Position numbers and translations under genes: made by a program | Shown: one piece after another, positions 18,579-27,433 of the stretch | How positions within the stretch are numbered: the first letter of the stretch is position 1 | Layout of the letters: each line of letters starts with the position of its first letter | NCBI RefSeq assembly: GCF_001713455.1 | Contig: NZ_CP016464.1 | Location: forward strand, 4,326,001 to 4,390,000 | Length of the DNA stretch: 64,000 nt | From: Bosea sp. RAC05 | GTDB taxonomy: Bacteria > Pseudomonadota > Alphaproteobacteria > Rhizobiales > Beijerinckiaceae | Direction of reading: 5' to 3' | Notes under the pieces: model-generated | Database searches by the model: none | What the model was told of the DNA's origin: nothing | Seen by the model: the letters and a program-made list of their open reading frames with translations, nothing else

Positions 18579-19733
18579 ATGTCCCTCGTCTTCTCAGCCT
18601 TCGTCGCGGTCTTCGTCGGCTTCACCGCCTCGGTCGCAGTCGTGCTGGCGGCGGCGGAGTCGCTCGGCGCGACGCCCGCCCAGACCGTGTCCTGGGTCGC
18701 GGGGCTCGCGCTCGCTAAGGGCGCCGCCAGCCTGTGGCTGTCCTGGCGCCACCGCCTGCCGATCATCTGCGCCTGGTCGACGCCGGGCGCCGCGCTCATC
18801 GCCGCCAGCAGCGGGCTCGACATGGCCGCCGCCGTCGGCGCCTTCCTCCTCGCGGCCGTGCTGATGATGCTGACCGCCGCCTTCCGACCGCTCGGCGCGC
18901 TGATCGAGAAGATCCCGATGCCGATCGCCGCCGCCATGCTCGCGGGCGTGATCTTCCGCTTCGTCGTCGCGGTCTTCGACGAGATGCGGGTCTCGCCCGG
19001 CCTCGTCCTGCCGCTGCTGGCGGTCTTCCTGCTGGCGCGGCTGGTCAATCCCTTCCTCGGGGTCATCGCCGCGCTCGCGGCCGGCATCGTCCTCAGCTTC
19101 GCCGGCGGGCTGGCGGCATGGCCGGCGGGCGGGCTTGCCCTCTCCGGCCTCGAATTCGTCACACCGCGCTTCGATACCGCCGCCATGCTCGGCATCGGCA
19201 TCCCGCTCTATCTCGTCACCATGGCGGCGCAGAACCTGCCCGGCTTCGCCGTTCTGCGCGCCGCCGGCTACCAGCCCCCCGTTCCCGCCTGCCTCTTCGC
19301 CACGGGCCTGGCCTCCGCCCTCACCGCCCCCTTCGGCGCCCATATGGTCAACATGGCCGCGATATCAGCCTCGATCTGCACCGGGCCCGACACCCATCCC
19401 GATCCCGCGCAACGCTGGAAGGCCGGGATCGTCTACGGCCTCGCCTGGCTCTCCATCACCGCGACCGCGGGGCTGCTGCTCGCCCTCATCCTCGCCATGC
19501 CCAAGGCGCTGATCGTCGCGGTCGCCGGCCTCGGCCTCGTCGGCTCGCTGACCGGCGCCCTGACGCAGGCGACCTCCTCCGACGGGCATCGCTTCGCCGC
19601 GGTCGTCACCTTCGCTGTCGCGGCCTCGAGCCTGACTCTGTTCGGCGTCGGCTCGGCCTTCTGGAGCCTCGTTGCCGGCCTTGGAGTCTTGACATTGGAC
19701 GCCATCGCGGGCCGTTTGCGCGCAAGATCATGA
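18579..19733 (+). CDS. benE: BenE-family benzoate/proton symporter-like permease
   Basis: A 384-residue membrane protein with about 12 hydrophobic segments. The family motif region LPIICAWSTPGAALIAASSG (about 62-81) and AHMVNMAAISASICTGPDTHPDP (about 248-270) match the BenE half-sites. BenE imports benzoate with protons; many homologues are unlinked to benzoate genes, as here, so the substrate is open. Its stop overlaps the start of the thiE-like gene by 4 nt. Confidence 0.85.
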   Translation: MSLVFSAFVAVFVGFTASVAVVLAAAESLGATPAQTVSWVAGLALAKGAASLWLSWRHRLPIICAWSTPGAALIAASSGLDMAAAVGAFLLAAVLMMLTAAFRPLGALIEKIPMPIAAAMLAGVIFRFVVAVFDEMRVSPGLVLPLLAVFLLARLVNPFLGVIAALAAGIVLSFAGGLAAWPAGGLALSGLEFVTPRFDTAAMLGIGIPLYLVTMAAQNLPGFAVLRAAGYQPPVPACLFATGLASALTAPFGAHMVNMAAISASICTGPDTHPDPAQRWKAGIVYGLAWLSITATAGLLLALILAMPKALIVAVAGLGLVGSLTGALTQATSSDGHRFAAVVTFAVAASSLTLFGVGSAFWSLVAGLGVLTLDAIAGRLRARS

Positions 19734-20386
19734 CCACGACCTCTCCCCCCACCCGCCTGATGCTCGTCACCCCGCTCGTGGCGGATGCCGACGCGATGGC
19801 CTTCAGGCTCATGCAGGCCCAGGCCGGCGGCGACCTCGCGGCCGTGCTGCTTCGACTCGCGCCCGGCGACGAGCGCAGCCGCATCGAGCGCGTGAAACGC
19901 CTCTCAGGCCCGGTCCAGGCCGCCAATGTCGCGCTCGTCGTCGAGGACAGCGCCCTCGTCGCGACGCGCGGCGGAGCCGATGGCGTCCACCTGACCGGCG
20001 GGCCGGATGCGATCGCCGAGGCGCGCTCCAGCCTCAAGGGCGAGCGCATCATCGGCGCCGGCGGCCTGCGCGCCCGCCACGACGCCATGGATGTCGGCGA
20101 GGCCGGCGTCGACTACGTTCTCTTCGGCGAGCCCCGCCCGGACGGCTCGATGCCGCCGCTGCCGGCCGTGATCGAGCGCGCCGGCTGGTGGGCCGAGATC
20201 TTCCAGACGCCCTGCGTCGCCTATGCGCCCGACGCCGACTCGGTCGCCGCGCTCGCCGAGACGGGGGCGGAATTCATCGCGCTGGGCGACTGGGCCTTCG
20301 CGGAGGGCAGCGACATCCGCGCCATCGTCGGCGAGGCCAACGAGGCCATCGCCGCCTGCGCTCTCCGCAGGGCCGCGGTGCGATGA
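19730..20386 (+). CDS. Thiamine-phosphate-synthase-like (ThiE/TenI) protein, divergent
   Basis: A 218-residue TIM-barrel protein. Recognisable elements are RLMLVTPL (first strand), ALVVEDSALVATRGGADGVH (about 65-84, the ThiE 'GADGVHL' site), and GVDYVLFGEP (about 127-136, cf. 'ADYVGFGP'). The usual HS/T-E helix and the pyrophosphate-loop residues look altered (IIGAGGLRARHDA), so thiamine synthesis is doubtful. It sits inside a benE-thiE-sel1 unit with 4-nt overlaps on both sides and no other thi genes. A TenI-like or lost-function paralogue is possible. Confidence 0.65.
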   Translation: MTTTSPPTRLMLVTPLVADADAMAFRLMQAQAGGDLAAVLLRLAPGDERSRIERVKRLSGPVQAANVALVVEDSALVATRGGADGVHLTGGPDAIAEARSSLKGERIIGAGGLRARHDAMDVGEAGVDYVLFGEPRPDGSMPPLPAVIERAGWWAEIFQTPCVAYAPDADSVAALAETGAEFIALGDWAFAEGSDIRAIVGEANEAIAACALRRAAVR

Positions 20387-21306
20387 GGCGCTGCCGCCGG
20401 GCCCTCGCCGGCCTGTTGCTGGCCGGCCTGCCGCTCGCAGCCCCCGTGGCGGCGGCCGAGCGCGACGTCGCCTATGCCGCCTACCAGACCGGGCATTACC
20501 GCCGCGCCCTCTCCGAATCGCTGAAGCGCATCGAGGCCGACAGCAAGGATGCCGCCGCGATGACGCTGGTCGGCGAGATCTACCGCCAGGGCCTCGGCGT
20601 CCGGCCGGACCAGACGGTGGCGACCGAATGGTACGAGCGCGCCGCCGAGCGCGGCGACATCAACGCCGCCTATGCGCTCGCCATCGCCCTGCTCGACACG
20701 ACCGGCCCGCGGCGCGATCCGGACCGCGCCGCCGTCCTGATGCGCCGCGCGGCCGAGGCCGGGCACCCGGCCGCGAACTACAACCTCGCCCTCGCCTGGC
20801 TCGCCACCGGCCAGCCCGATGACGAGGCCCGTGCGATCAAGAGCCTCGAGATCGCGGCCAAGGGCGGCATTCCGGACGCGCTGCATGCGCTGGCGACCCT
20901 GGCGCGGCAGGGCCGCGGCATGCCCCGCAGCGACGAACAGGCCGCGCGCTGGATGGCCCAGGCCGCCGCCGCCGGCCACCTGCCCGCCGAGATCGAATAC
21001 GCGATCATGCTGTTCAACGGCACCGGCGTCGCCCGCGACGAAACCGCCGCCGCCAAGCTCTTCCTGCGCGCCGCCGGCAAGGGCAACCCGATCGCGCAGA
21101 ACCGGATCGCGCGGCTCTACCAGAGCGGGCGGGGCATTCCCCCGGACTCGATCGAGGCCGCCGCCTGGCATCTCGCAGCCCGGGCGCGCGGCCTCGACGA
21201 TCCCGCGCTGGCCCAGCTGTTCGACCGGCTCAACCCCGAGCAGCAGGGGCGCGCCGCCCGCCTCGCCGCCGACCGGATCGAGGGCGCGGCCTTGACGTCG
21301 CCCTGA
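20383..21306 (+). CDS. Secreted Sel1-repeat protein
   Basis: A 307-residue protein with a signal peptide (RCRRALAGLLLAGLPLAAPVAAAE, cleavage near 26) and tandem Sel1-like helical repeats from about 45 to 270, for example AMTLVGEIYRQGLGVRPDQ and EYAIMLFNGTGVARDETAA. Such proteins are periplasmic adaptors or scaffolds; the partner is unknown. The start overlaps the thiE-like stop (ATGA), so all three genes are probably translated from one mRNA. Confidence 0.85.
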   Translation: MRRCRRALAGLLLAGLPLAAPVAAAERDVAYAAYQTGHYRRALSESLKRIEADSKDAAAMTLVGEIYRQGLGVRPDQTVATEWYERAAERGDINAAYALAIALLDTTGPRRDPDRAAVLMRRAAEAGHPAANYNLALAWLATGQPDDEARAIKSLEIAAKGGIPDALHALATLARQGRGMPRSDEQAARWMAQAAAAGHLPAEIEYAIMLFNGTGVARDETAAAKLFLRAAGKGNPIAQNRIARLYQSGRGIPPDSIEAAAWHLAARARGLDDPALAQLFDRLNPEQQGRAARLAADRIEGAALTSP

Positions 21307-21450
21307 CAGGCGAGCAAGGGACGGACGAGTTTTCTCAAGCCCTCCCCCCGAGCGCGCCCCGCGCCTCGGACCCCGGGCCCGCTGTCTGAACCGGATGCTC
21401 GCCTGCCGAGATCCGCCTGCTGCGCCGAAACGGCGCGAACGAGGTTACCG

Positions 21451-22236
21451 ATGATCCGCTCACCCCTGATGACCGTGATGACCGACGCCGTGATGAAGGC
21501 GTCCCGCTCCCTCAAGCGCGATTTCGGCGAGGTCGAGAACCTGCAGGTGCTGGCCAAGGGCCCGGGCGACTTCGTCTCCAAGGCCGACACCAAGGCCGAG
21601 GAGATCATCCGCGCCTCGCTGGAGAAGGCCCGCCCCGGCTACGGCTTCGTCATGGAGGAGGCCGGCAGCGTCGCCGGCACCGACGAGAGCAACCGCTGGC
21701 ACATCGACCCGCTCGACGGCACCCACAACTTCCTGCGCGGCATCCCGCACTGGAACATCTCGGTGGCGCTGGAGCGCGACAACCAGTTCGTCGCGGGCGT
21801 GATCTACGACGCCGCCAAGGACGAGCTCTTCATCGCCGAGAAGGGCAAGGGCGCCTATGTCAACAACCGCCGCATGCGCGTCTCGGGCCGTCGCGAGCCG
21901 ACCGAGATGCTCGTCGGCATGGGCGTGCCCCATATCGGCAAGGGCGGCCACCCGCTCTTCCTGCGCGAGCTCGGCGCGGTGATGACCCGCTTCTCCAATG
22001 TCCGTCGCATGGGCTGCGCGGCGCTCGACATCGCCTATGTCGCGGCCGGCCGCTTCGACGCCTGGTGGGAGCGCGACCTCAACACCTGGGACTTCGCGGC
22101 CGGCGCCGTGATGATCCGCGAGGCGGGCGGCACCTTCGGCACGCTCGACGGCAAGCAGCCCACCATGGCGCGCGACATCATCTGCGGCAACGAGATCGGC
22201 GAGCAGGCCCTGCGCGCGGCGCTCAAGGCGGCCTGA
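21451..22236 (+). CDS. suhB: Inositol monophosphatase family protein (SuhB-like)
   Basis: A 261-residue Mg-dependent, Li-sensitive phosphatase fold. Metal-binding motifs are MEEAGS (about 67-72), WHIDPLDGTHNFLRGI (about 83-98) and the C-terminal NTWDFAAGAVMIREAGG (about 211-227). Substrates in the family include inositol phosphates and PAPs; SuhB in E. coli also assists transcription antitermination. It stands alone, with about 140 bp upstream. Confidence 0.92.
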   Translation: MIRSPLMTVMTDAVMKASRSLKRDFGEVENLQVLAKGPGDFVSKADTKAEEIIRASLEKARPGYGFVMEEAGSVAGTDESNRWHIDPLDGTHNFLRGIPHWNISVALERDNQFVAGVIYDAAKDELFIAEKGKGAYVNNRRMRVSGRREPTEMLVGMGVPHIGKGGHPLFLRELGAVMTRFSNVRRMGCAALDIAYVAAGRFDAWWERDLNTWDFAAGAVMIREAGGTFGTLDGKQPTMARDIICGNEIGEQALRAALKAA

Positions 22237-22358
22237 ACCGCGCAGCCTCGCGGCAACAGCCCAGGCTTTGGTCATATGTCCTTGATCTTTCGCGCTTGAT
22301 CATCGCGGCACGGGAAGCGACAGTCCCTCCCGTCACGGTGGCGAACGGAAGATTAAGC

Positions 22359-23369
22359 ATGGCGACTGAGGATCTGGCAGCCGAACGGGACGTCGCCGCG
22401 CCCCCGCGGGACGAGACGCGCTTCTCGCGGCCGTTGCGCTATGTCGTCCGCGCCCTCGTCTTTCTCGCCCTGATCGGATTCCTCGGCTTCATCCTGCAGG
22501 CCGGGCTCGTCACCGCCTTCATGACCAATCCGGGCCTGAACGGCCTGATCCTCGGCGCGCTCTTCGTCGGCGTGCTGATCGCGCTGCGCGAGCTCTGGCG
22601 CCTCCACTCCGAGGCCCGCGCCGCCACCCGCCTCGCGGCCGACCCCGGTGCGGCGCAGATCCGCCGCGGCCAGGTCATCGCGCCGCTCGGCCCCGTCCTG
22701 CCCGCGCTCGACAGCCGCAGCCTCGCGCCCGCCCAGGCGGCGACCGTGCTCGAATCGGTCGCGGTGCGGCTCGACGACGGCCGCGAGGTGCTGCGCTATC
22801 TCGCCGGCCTGCTCGTCTTCCTCGGCCTGCTCGGCACCTTCTGGGGCCTGCTCGACACGGTGTCCTCGGTCGGCAACGTCATCAAGAGCCTGCGCACCGG
22901 CGCCGAGGCCGGCGTGCTGTTCGACGAGCTCAAGGCCGGCCTCGCCGCGCCGCTGGCGGGCATGGGCCTGTCCTTCTCCTCCTCGCTCTTCGGCATCGCC
23001 GGCTCGCTGATCCTCGGCTTCCTCGAGCTGCAGGTGGCCCAGGCGCAGAGGCGCTTCCGCAACGAGATGGAAAGCTGGCTCGGCACCCGCACCGGCAGCG
23101 CGAGCCTGCCGGGCCTCCAGCCGCTGGCCGGCGATCCGCTCGGTGACCGGCTCGACCGGCTCGGCGCCGCCATGGCCGAGAGCGGCGCCAACAACCGCGC
23201 CGCGACGCAGGCACTCGCCAGTCTGGCCGAGGGCATCCAGGGTCTCGTGCAGCACATGCGCTCCGAGCAGCAGCTGATCCGCGACTGGGTCGAGGCCCAG
23301 GCCGCCCGCGAGAAGGACATGAAGCGCCTGCTCGAACGCCTCACCGCCGACAATGTGATGGAGCCCTGA
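22359..23369 (+). CDS. MotA/TolQ/ExbB-family proton channel subunit
   Basis: A 336-residue inner-membrane protein. Hydrophobic segments lie at about 27-50, 58-75, 145-170 and 195-225; the last two (LLGTFWGLLDTVSSV and GMGLSFSSSLFGIAGSLILG) are the conserved pore helices of MotA/TolQ channels. A helical cytoplasmic tail follows to the end. The MotB-like partner starts 6 nt downstream. The pair recurs in Hyphomicrobiales apart from flagellar or Tol loci; the driven process is unknown. Confidence 0.85.
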   Translation: MATEDLAAERDVAAPPRDETRFSRPLRYVVRALVFLALIGFLGFILQAGLVTAFMTNPGLNGLILGALFVGVLIALRELWRLHSEARAATRLAADPGAAQIRRGQVIAPLGPVLPALDSRSLAPAQAATVLESVAVRLDDGREVLRYLAGLLVFLGLLGTFWGLLDTVSSVGNVIKSLRTGAEAGVLFDELKAGLAAPLAGMGLSFSSSLFGIAGSLILGFLELQVAQAQRRFRNEMESWLGTRTGSASLPGLQPLAGDPLGDRLDRLGAAMAESGANNRAATQALASLAEGIQGLVQHMRSEQQLIRDWVEAQAAREKDMKRLLERLTADNVMEP

Positions 23370-23374
23370 CGGCG

Positions 23375-24391
23375 ATGGCGCTCTCCCGCTCCCACCGCCG
23401 CGACGAGGTCAATTTCTGGCCGGGCTTCGTCGATGCGCTCTCGACGATGCTGATCGGCATCGTCTTCCTGCTCTCCGTCTTCGTGCTCGGGCAGTTCTTC
23501 CTCTCGCAGGAGCTGACCGGCAAGGACACCGCGCTCGACCGGCTCAACCGCCAGATCTCGGAACTGACCGACCTGCTGGCGCTGGAGCGTTCCTCCAACC
23601 GCCAGGCGCAGGAGAACCTGCAGCTGCTGCAGTCGTCGCTGACCCGCGAGCAGAGCGAGCGCGGCCGCATCCAGGACCTGCTGAATGCCCAGCCCGGCAA
23701 CCAGGCCGCCCAGCTGGGCGAGGCGCAGAAGGCGCTGGAGGCCGAGAAGCAGCTCTCCGCCCGCGCCCAGGCCACCGTCGAGCTGGTCAACCAGCAGATC
23801 CAGGCCATGCGCCGCCAGCTCGCCGCGCTGGAGGAGGCGCTCGGCGCCTCCGAGGCGAAGGACAAGGAAGCCCAGGCCCGCATCTCCGAGCTCGGCTCGC
23901 GGCTCAATGTCGCGCTGGCCCAGCGCGTCCAGGAGCTGGCGCGCTACCGCTCCGACTTCTTCGGCCGCCTGCGCCAGGTGCTCGGCACGCGGCCCGACAT
24001 CCGCGTCGTCGGCGACCGCTTCGTCTTCCAGTCCGAGGTGTTCTTCGACGCCGGCCAGGCCGTGCTCAAGCCCGAAGGCCGCGGCGAACTCGACAAGCTC
24101 GGCGCGATCATCGCCGATCTCGGCCGCGAAATGCCGCCGGACCTGCCCTGGATCCTGCGCGTCGACGGGCACACCGACAACCGGCCGATCCGCTCGCCGC
24201 AATTCCCCTCGAACTGGCACCTCTCGGCGGCCCGCGCCATCGCGGTCGTCGAGTATCTCGTCACCAAGGGGATTTCGGCCGACCGCATCGCCGCCACCGG
24301 CTTCGGCGAGTTCCAGCCGCTCGACGTCGCCAACACCGACGACGCCTGGCGCCGCAACCGCCGCATCGAATTCAAGATCACCGAGCGGTGA
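23375..24391 (+). CDS. MotB-like peptidoglycan-binding stator protein (OmpA domain)
   Basis: A 338-residue protein with a single N-terminal membrane helix (residues about 15-40), preceded by FWPGFVDALSTML, whose Asp is the expected proton-carrying residue of MotB-type stators. A long coiled coil follows from about 48 to 175, and then an OmpA/MotB domain: FFDAGQAVLKPEG (about 225), RVDGHTDNRPI (about 263-273) and SNWHLSAARA (about 281-290). It would couple proton flow through the MotA-like partner to force against the cell wall. The coil is much longer than in flagellar MotB. Confidence 0.87.
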   Translation: MALSRSHRRDEVNFWPGFVDALSTMLIGIVFLLSVFVLGQFFLSQELTGKDTALDRLNRQISELTDLLALERSSNRQAQENLQLLQSSLTREQSERGRIQDLLNAQPGNQAAQLGEAQKALEAEKQLSARAQATVELVNQQIQAMRRQLAALEEALGASEAKDKEAQARISELGSRLNVALAQRVQELARYRSDFFGRLRQVLGTRPDIRVVGDRFVFQSEVFFDAGQAVLKPEGRGELDKLGAIIADLGREMPPDLPWILRVDGHTDNRPIRSPQFPSNWHLSAARAIAVVEYLVTKGISADRIAATGFGEFQPLDVANTDDAWRRNRRIEFKITER

Positions 24392-24711
24392 GGCGGGTGT
24401 CTCACAGGCAAACGACGGCCAGGGGGCTCGCCATCCTGCTCGCACTTGCTGCGGCCGCCGCCCCCGCCCTGGCCGAGCCGCGCCGCTCCGCGGTCGAGGA
24501 CTGCGCCGCCTGCCATGGCCTGGACGGCATCGCGCGCGACACCGAGGTGCCCCATCTCGCCGGCCAGAACGAGCGCTATCTGTTCAACCAGATGATGGCC
24601 TTCCGGACCGGCAAGCGCGTCCACAAGGAGATGCGCTACATGGCCCGCCACATGAGCGTCGAGGAGATCGCGGCGCTCGCCGCCTATTACGCGGCGCTGC
24701 CGCCGCGCTGA
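24388..24711 (+). CDS. Small periplasmic class I cytochrome c
   Basis: A 107-residue protein with a signal peptide (residues 1 to about 30, ending ALAEP), a single haem-binding CAACHG (about 42-47), and methionine ligand candidates in KEMRYMARHMS (about 79-89). It resembles the c553/c4 type single-domain cytochromes. The start is GTG at 24388, overlapping the MotB-like stop as GTGA, which ties an electron carrier to the stator-like pair. Role unknown. Confidence 0.82.
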   Translation: MRRVSHRQTTARGLAILLALAAAAAPALAEPRRSAVEDCAACHGLDGIARDTEVPHLAGQNERYLFNQMMAFRTGKRVHKEMRYMARHMSVEEIAALAAYYAALPPR

Positions 24712-24726
24712 GCGGAGCCTGGATCG

Positions 24727-25596
24727 TCAGGACTCGTCCGCGCTCATGGCAACGAGCCAGTCGCGCAGCACCAGCGCCTCGGGCGACAACCCTTGCGCTT
24801 CGAGCAGCCAGTATTGCTTGTCGGTATCGGAAGGCTGATCGAACAGGCAGATCAGCCGGCCGCTCTCGATCTCCGGGCCAATCAGCGCCGTCGGACACAG
24901 CCCGACGCCCTGCCCGGCCAGCACTGCGCCGACCAAGAGATTGAAATCGGCGAAGATCGGACCGGCTTCCGGCCCGGCACTGACTCCGGCACCCGTGAAC
25001 CAGCGCGACCAGGCTGCCGTCGTCTCGTCATGCAGAAGCTCCGCGCCGAGAAGCGATGGCGGCGTTGCAAACGGCCCGTGACGGTCCCGATAATCGGGTG
25101 AACAGGTCGGGCGCGTGGCGGCGTTGATGATCGGCAAGGCCGGTCGATTCGGCCTGACACCATGCTGGATCAGCAGATCCGCACCGGCCTCCTCGGGCGT
25201 CTTCGCATCGAGCGCGTAGAGAATGGCCAGGCGGATCTCCGGATGAGCCGCGCGAAACAGGGTGAGCCGCGGGATCAACCAGCGCGTCGTCACCGAAGCC
25301 AGACAGGCCAGTGCGACCGGCCTCGTGCGTGTCCCCGCCACAAGCCGTTCGGCGGCCAGCGCGATATGGCCGAGGCCATGGGAGACGGCCGTTCCGAACT
25401 CCCGCCCGGCGGCTGTCAGCGTGACGCCGCGCGCGTGGCGCAGGAAGAGCGCCGTGCCCAGCCAGGTCTCCAGCCCGCGGACATGCTGGCTCACCGCCGC
25501 GGCCGTGATCCTCATCTCGGCGGCGGCGGCGGAAAAGCTCTCATGGCGCGCTGCGGCCTCGAAAGCGCGCAAGCCGTTTGCGGGCGGGTATCTCAT
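24727..25596 (-). CDS. LysR-family transcriptional regulator
   Basis: A 289-residue regulator. The N-terminal winged HTH is RAFEAAARHESFSAAAAEM followed by AAVSQHVRGLETWLGTALFLR (about 10-52), of the GcvA-like 'R..P.NGLRAFEAAAR' group. The effector domain occupies about 90-289. It is divergent from the cyclase/DUF1989 operon, and a perfect palindrome sits 8 bp upstream of its start codon, so it likely regulates both itself and that operon. Confidence 0.92.
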   Translation of the reverse strand: MRYPPANGLRAFEAAARHESFSAAAAEMRITAAAVSQHVRGLETWLGTALFLRHARGVTLTAAGREFGTAVSHGLGHIALAAERLVAGTRTRPVALACLASVTTRWLIPRLTLFRAAHPEIRLAILYALDAKTPEEAGADLLIQHGVRPNRPALPIINAATRPTCSPDYRDRHGPFATPPSLLGAELLHDETTAAWSRWFTGAGVSAGPEAGPIFADFNLLVGAVLAGQGVGLCPTALIGPEIESGRLICLFDQPSDTDKQYWLLEAQGLSPEALVLRDWLVAMSADES

Positions 25597-25603
25597 GGCG
25601 AAA

Positions 25604-25622
25604 GACTAAGTCAGGCTTAGTC
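25604..25622. promoter_or_regulatory. Palindromic LysR operator candidate
   Basis: Perfect dyad GACTAAG-tcagg-CTTAGTC between the divergent lysR and cyclase genes. It contains the T-N11-A layout typical of LysR-type binding sites. Its position next to the lysR start fits autorepression. Confidence 0.65.
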
Positions 25623-25704
25623 TCAGAGCAATAAATGCCATGTTGCGGGCGATGCAGCATCGTGAAATTGAGGCCTCATCGCCGATCTGGAGCAGCCGCC
25701 TGCC

Positions 25705-26382
25705 ATGTCCTTCATCGACCTCAGCCACGATTTCGCCGACGGCATGCCGGGCTTCTCGCTGCGGCGGGAGGGCGAGGTCCGCCAGTTCACCGCCTCGATC
25801 CGGCCCTTCGTCACCCATCGGGATTCGGCGCCGTTCTATGACGGGCAGGCGAGCTTCGAGATCACGGAGATCAGTTTCCAGACCTCGATCGGAACCTATC
25901 TCGACTCGCCCCGGCATCGCTGGCCGGATCGACGCGACATCGCCGGGTTGACGCTCGACGAGGTCATCCTGCCGGGTCTCTGCGTCACCGTTGCCGATGC
26001 CCGGCCCGACGAGCGGATCGGCCTGTCACGGCTCGATCTGCCGGAAGACCTTGCGGGCAAGGCCGTCCTGATCCGTTTCGGCTGGGACATCCACTGGGCC
26101 ACGCCGGCTTATGACCATTATCCGTTCATCGACGCCGACGTCATCGCGGCGCTGCGTGATCGAGGCGCGAAACTGCTCGGCGTGGACACACCCAATGCCG
26201 ACAGCCGCAGCGAACTGTCGCGGCCGGCGCACACGGTCCTGCTCGGGCAGGATATTCTGATCGTCGAGAATCTGTGTGATCTTGGCCGACTGCCGGCAAC
26301 GGGGTTTCGCTTCTTCTGCGTGCCGATCAAGGCCGTTGGTGCGGCCGCCATGACGATCCGCGCCTTCGCGGAAACGGCCTGA
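25705..26382 (+). CDS. Cyclase-family (kynurenine-formamidase-like) hydrolase
   Basis: A 225-residue protein beginning FIDLSHDFADGMPGF, the usual first strand. The family metal motif HxGTHxDxPxH appears here as SIGTYLDSPRH (about 63-73): the first two His are Ser and Tyr, while the Asp and last His remain. A C-terminal segment LLGVDTPNADS follows. Family members hydrolyse amides or ring-open cyclic substrates with bound metal; this one belongs to the 'GTYLDSP' branch, whose metal content and activity may differ. First gene of a LysR-controlled operon. Confidence 0.8.
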   Translation: MSFIDLSHDFADGMPGFSLRREGEVRQFTASIRPFVTHRDSAPFYDGQASFEITEISFQTSIGTYLDSPRHRWPDRRDIAGLTLDEVILPGLCVTVADARPDERIGLSRLDLPEDLAGKAVLIRFGWDIHWATPAYDHYPFIDADVIAALRDRGAKLLGVDTPNADSRSELSRPAHTVLLGQDILIVENLCDLGRLPATGFRFFCVPIKAVGAAAMTIRAFAETA

Positions 26383-26405
26383 CAATACTGCGAGAGGACA
26401 CGCCG

Positions 26406-27272
26406 ATGCCACATGTCGAAGCAATCGCCGAGCCCGCCGACGCCGCGCAGCGCCGCGCCAGACCCCTGACCGTCTGCTACCCCGTCGAGAGCCTGCCGAA
26501 GCCCGACATGGCGATGATGGCGCGCGCCCGGCAGCATCTGACGAAGATCGACGAGGTTCTCGTCGCCCCCCGCGATGCCGAGGCCTTCCAGGTCCCCGCC
26601 GGCCACTTCTTCCGGATCATCGGCGTCGACGGCCCGCAGGTCGGCGATCTCAACCTCTGGAATGCGCATGACCTCACGGAGCGGTTCTTCAGCGGCAAGA
26701 CCCGCCAGCTCCACGCCACCCATGTCTCGACCGGCGACCGGCTCTGGAGCAGCATGCCTTGCCTGCGGCCCATGGCCACGATCACCCATGACACGCTGGC
26801 CTGGTATGGCTGGGACGAGGATGGCGGCGGCATCCATGACGTCATCGGCACGCGCTGCGACCCCTACACCAACCGCCTGCTCTCGGGCGGCGACTACGAC
26901 CATTGCTGCCATTCCAACCTGACGCGCGCTCTGGCGAAGGCGACGGGGCTGCCGGTGAAGGAGGCCGAGATGCATGTCCACGACGTGCTCAACGTCTTCA
27001 TGTGCACCGGCTTCACCCGCGACACGCATCAGTATTTCATGAAGGCGAGCCCGGTACGCCCGGGCGACTTCCTCGAGTTCTTCGCCGAGATCGACCTGCT
27101 CGGCGCGCTCTCGGCCTGCCCGGGTGGCGATTGCAGCACGACCCATTCCAGCGACGTCGCCGCCTGCTACCCGCTCAAGGTCGAGATCTTCCGCACCGAG
27201 CCGGGCCTTCTGGCGGGCTGGGCCTCGCCGCAACCCAGCGCCTATCCGCGCACGCATGGGGTGGCGGGCTGA
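26406..27272 (+). CDS. DUF1989 / urea-carboxylase-associated family protein
   Basis: A 288-residue soluble protein with the DUF1989 pattern: VPAGHFFRIIGVDGPQVGDL (about 58-77), GTRCDPYTN (about 150-158), DHCCHSNL (about 167-174) and ACPGGDCSTTHS (about 237-248). The conserved Cys and His residues suggest a metal site. Relatives accompany urea carboxylase and guanidine-degradation genes, but neither is visible here. It lies 23 nt after the cyclase gene, so the pair probably forms a small degradation route for an amide or cyclic nitrogen compound (inference). Confidence 0.82.
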   Translation: MPHVEAIAEPADAAQRRARPLTVCYPVESLPKPDMAMMARARQHLTKIDEVLVAPRDAEAFQVPAGHFFRIIGVDGPQVGDLNLWNAHDLTERFFSGKTRQLHATHVSTGDRLWSSMPCLRPMATITHDTLAWYGWDEDGGGIHDVIGTRCDPYTNRLLSGGDYDHCCHSNLTRALAKATGLPVKEAEMHVHDVLNVFMCTGFTRDTHQYFMKASPVRPGDFLEFFAEIDLLGALSACPGGDCSTTHSSDVAACYPLKVEIFRTEPGLLAGWASPQPSAYPRTHGVAG

Positions 27273-27433
27273 TCAAGCCCATCATCCAGCGCCATTATCG
27301 GACTAAGCGAAGCGCAGACCCGAAAGTCTCAGTACAAGAACAGCGCCGTCGCTGACGCCGCCGCCGACCCGTCCCCCAACGAAGTCGGCTCGCGGTGATG
27401 GCGCGCGATCAACAACGAGGCACCGTGTTTGCT

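Noticed and set aside
19600..19740. TPP riboswitch upstream of the thiE-like gene
   Set aside because: The gene overlaps benE with no leader; no thi-box consensus was seen.
22359..24391. Zorya-type defence system (ZorA/ZorB resemble MotA/MotB)
   Set aside because: No ZorC, ZorD or ZorE gene follows; downstream is a cytochrome c. The pair looks like a core Hyphomicrobiales locus.
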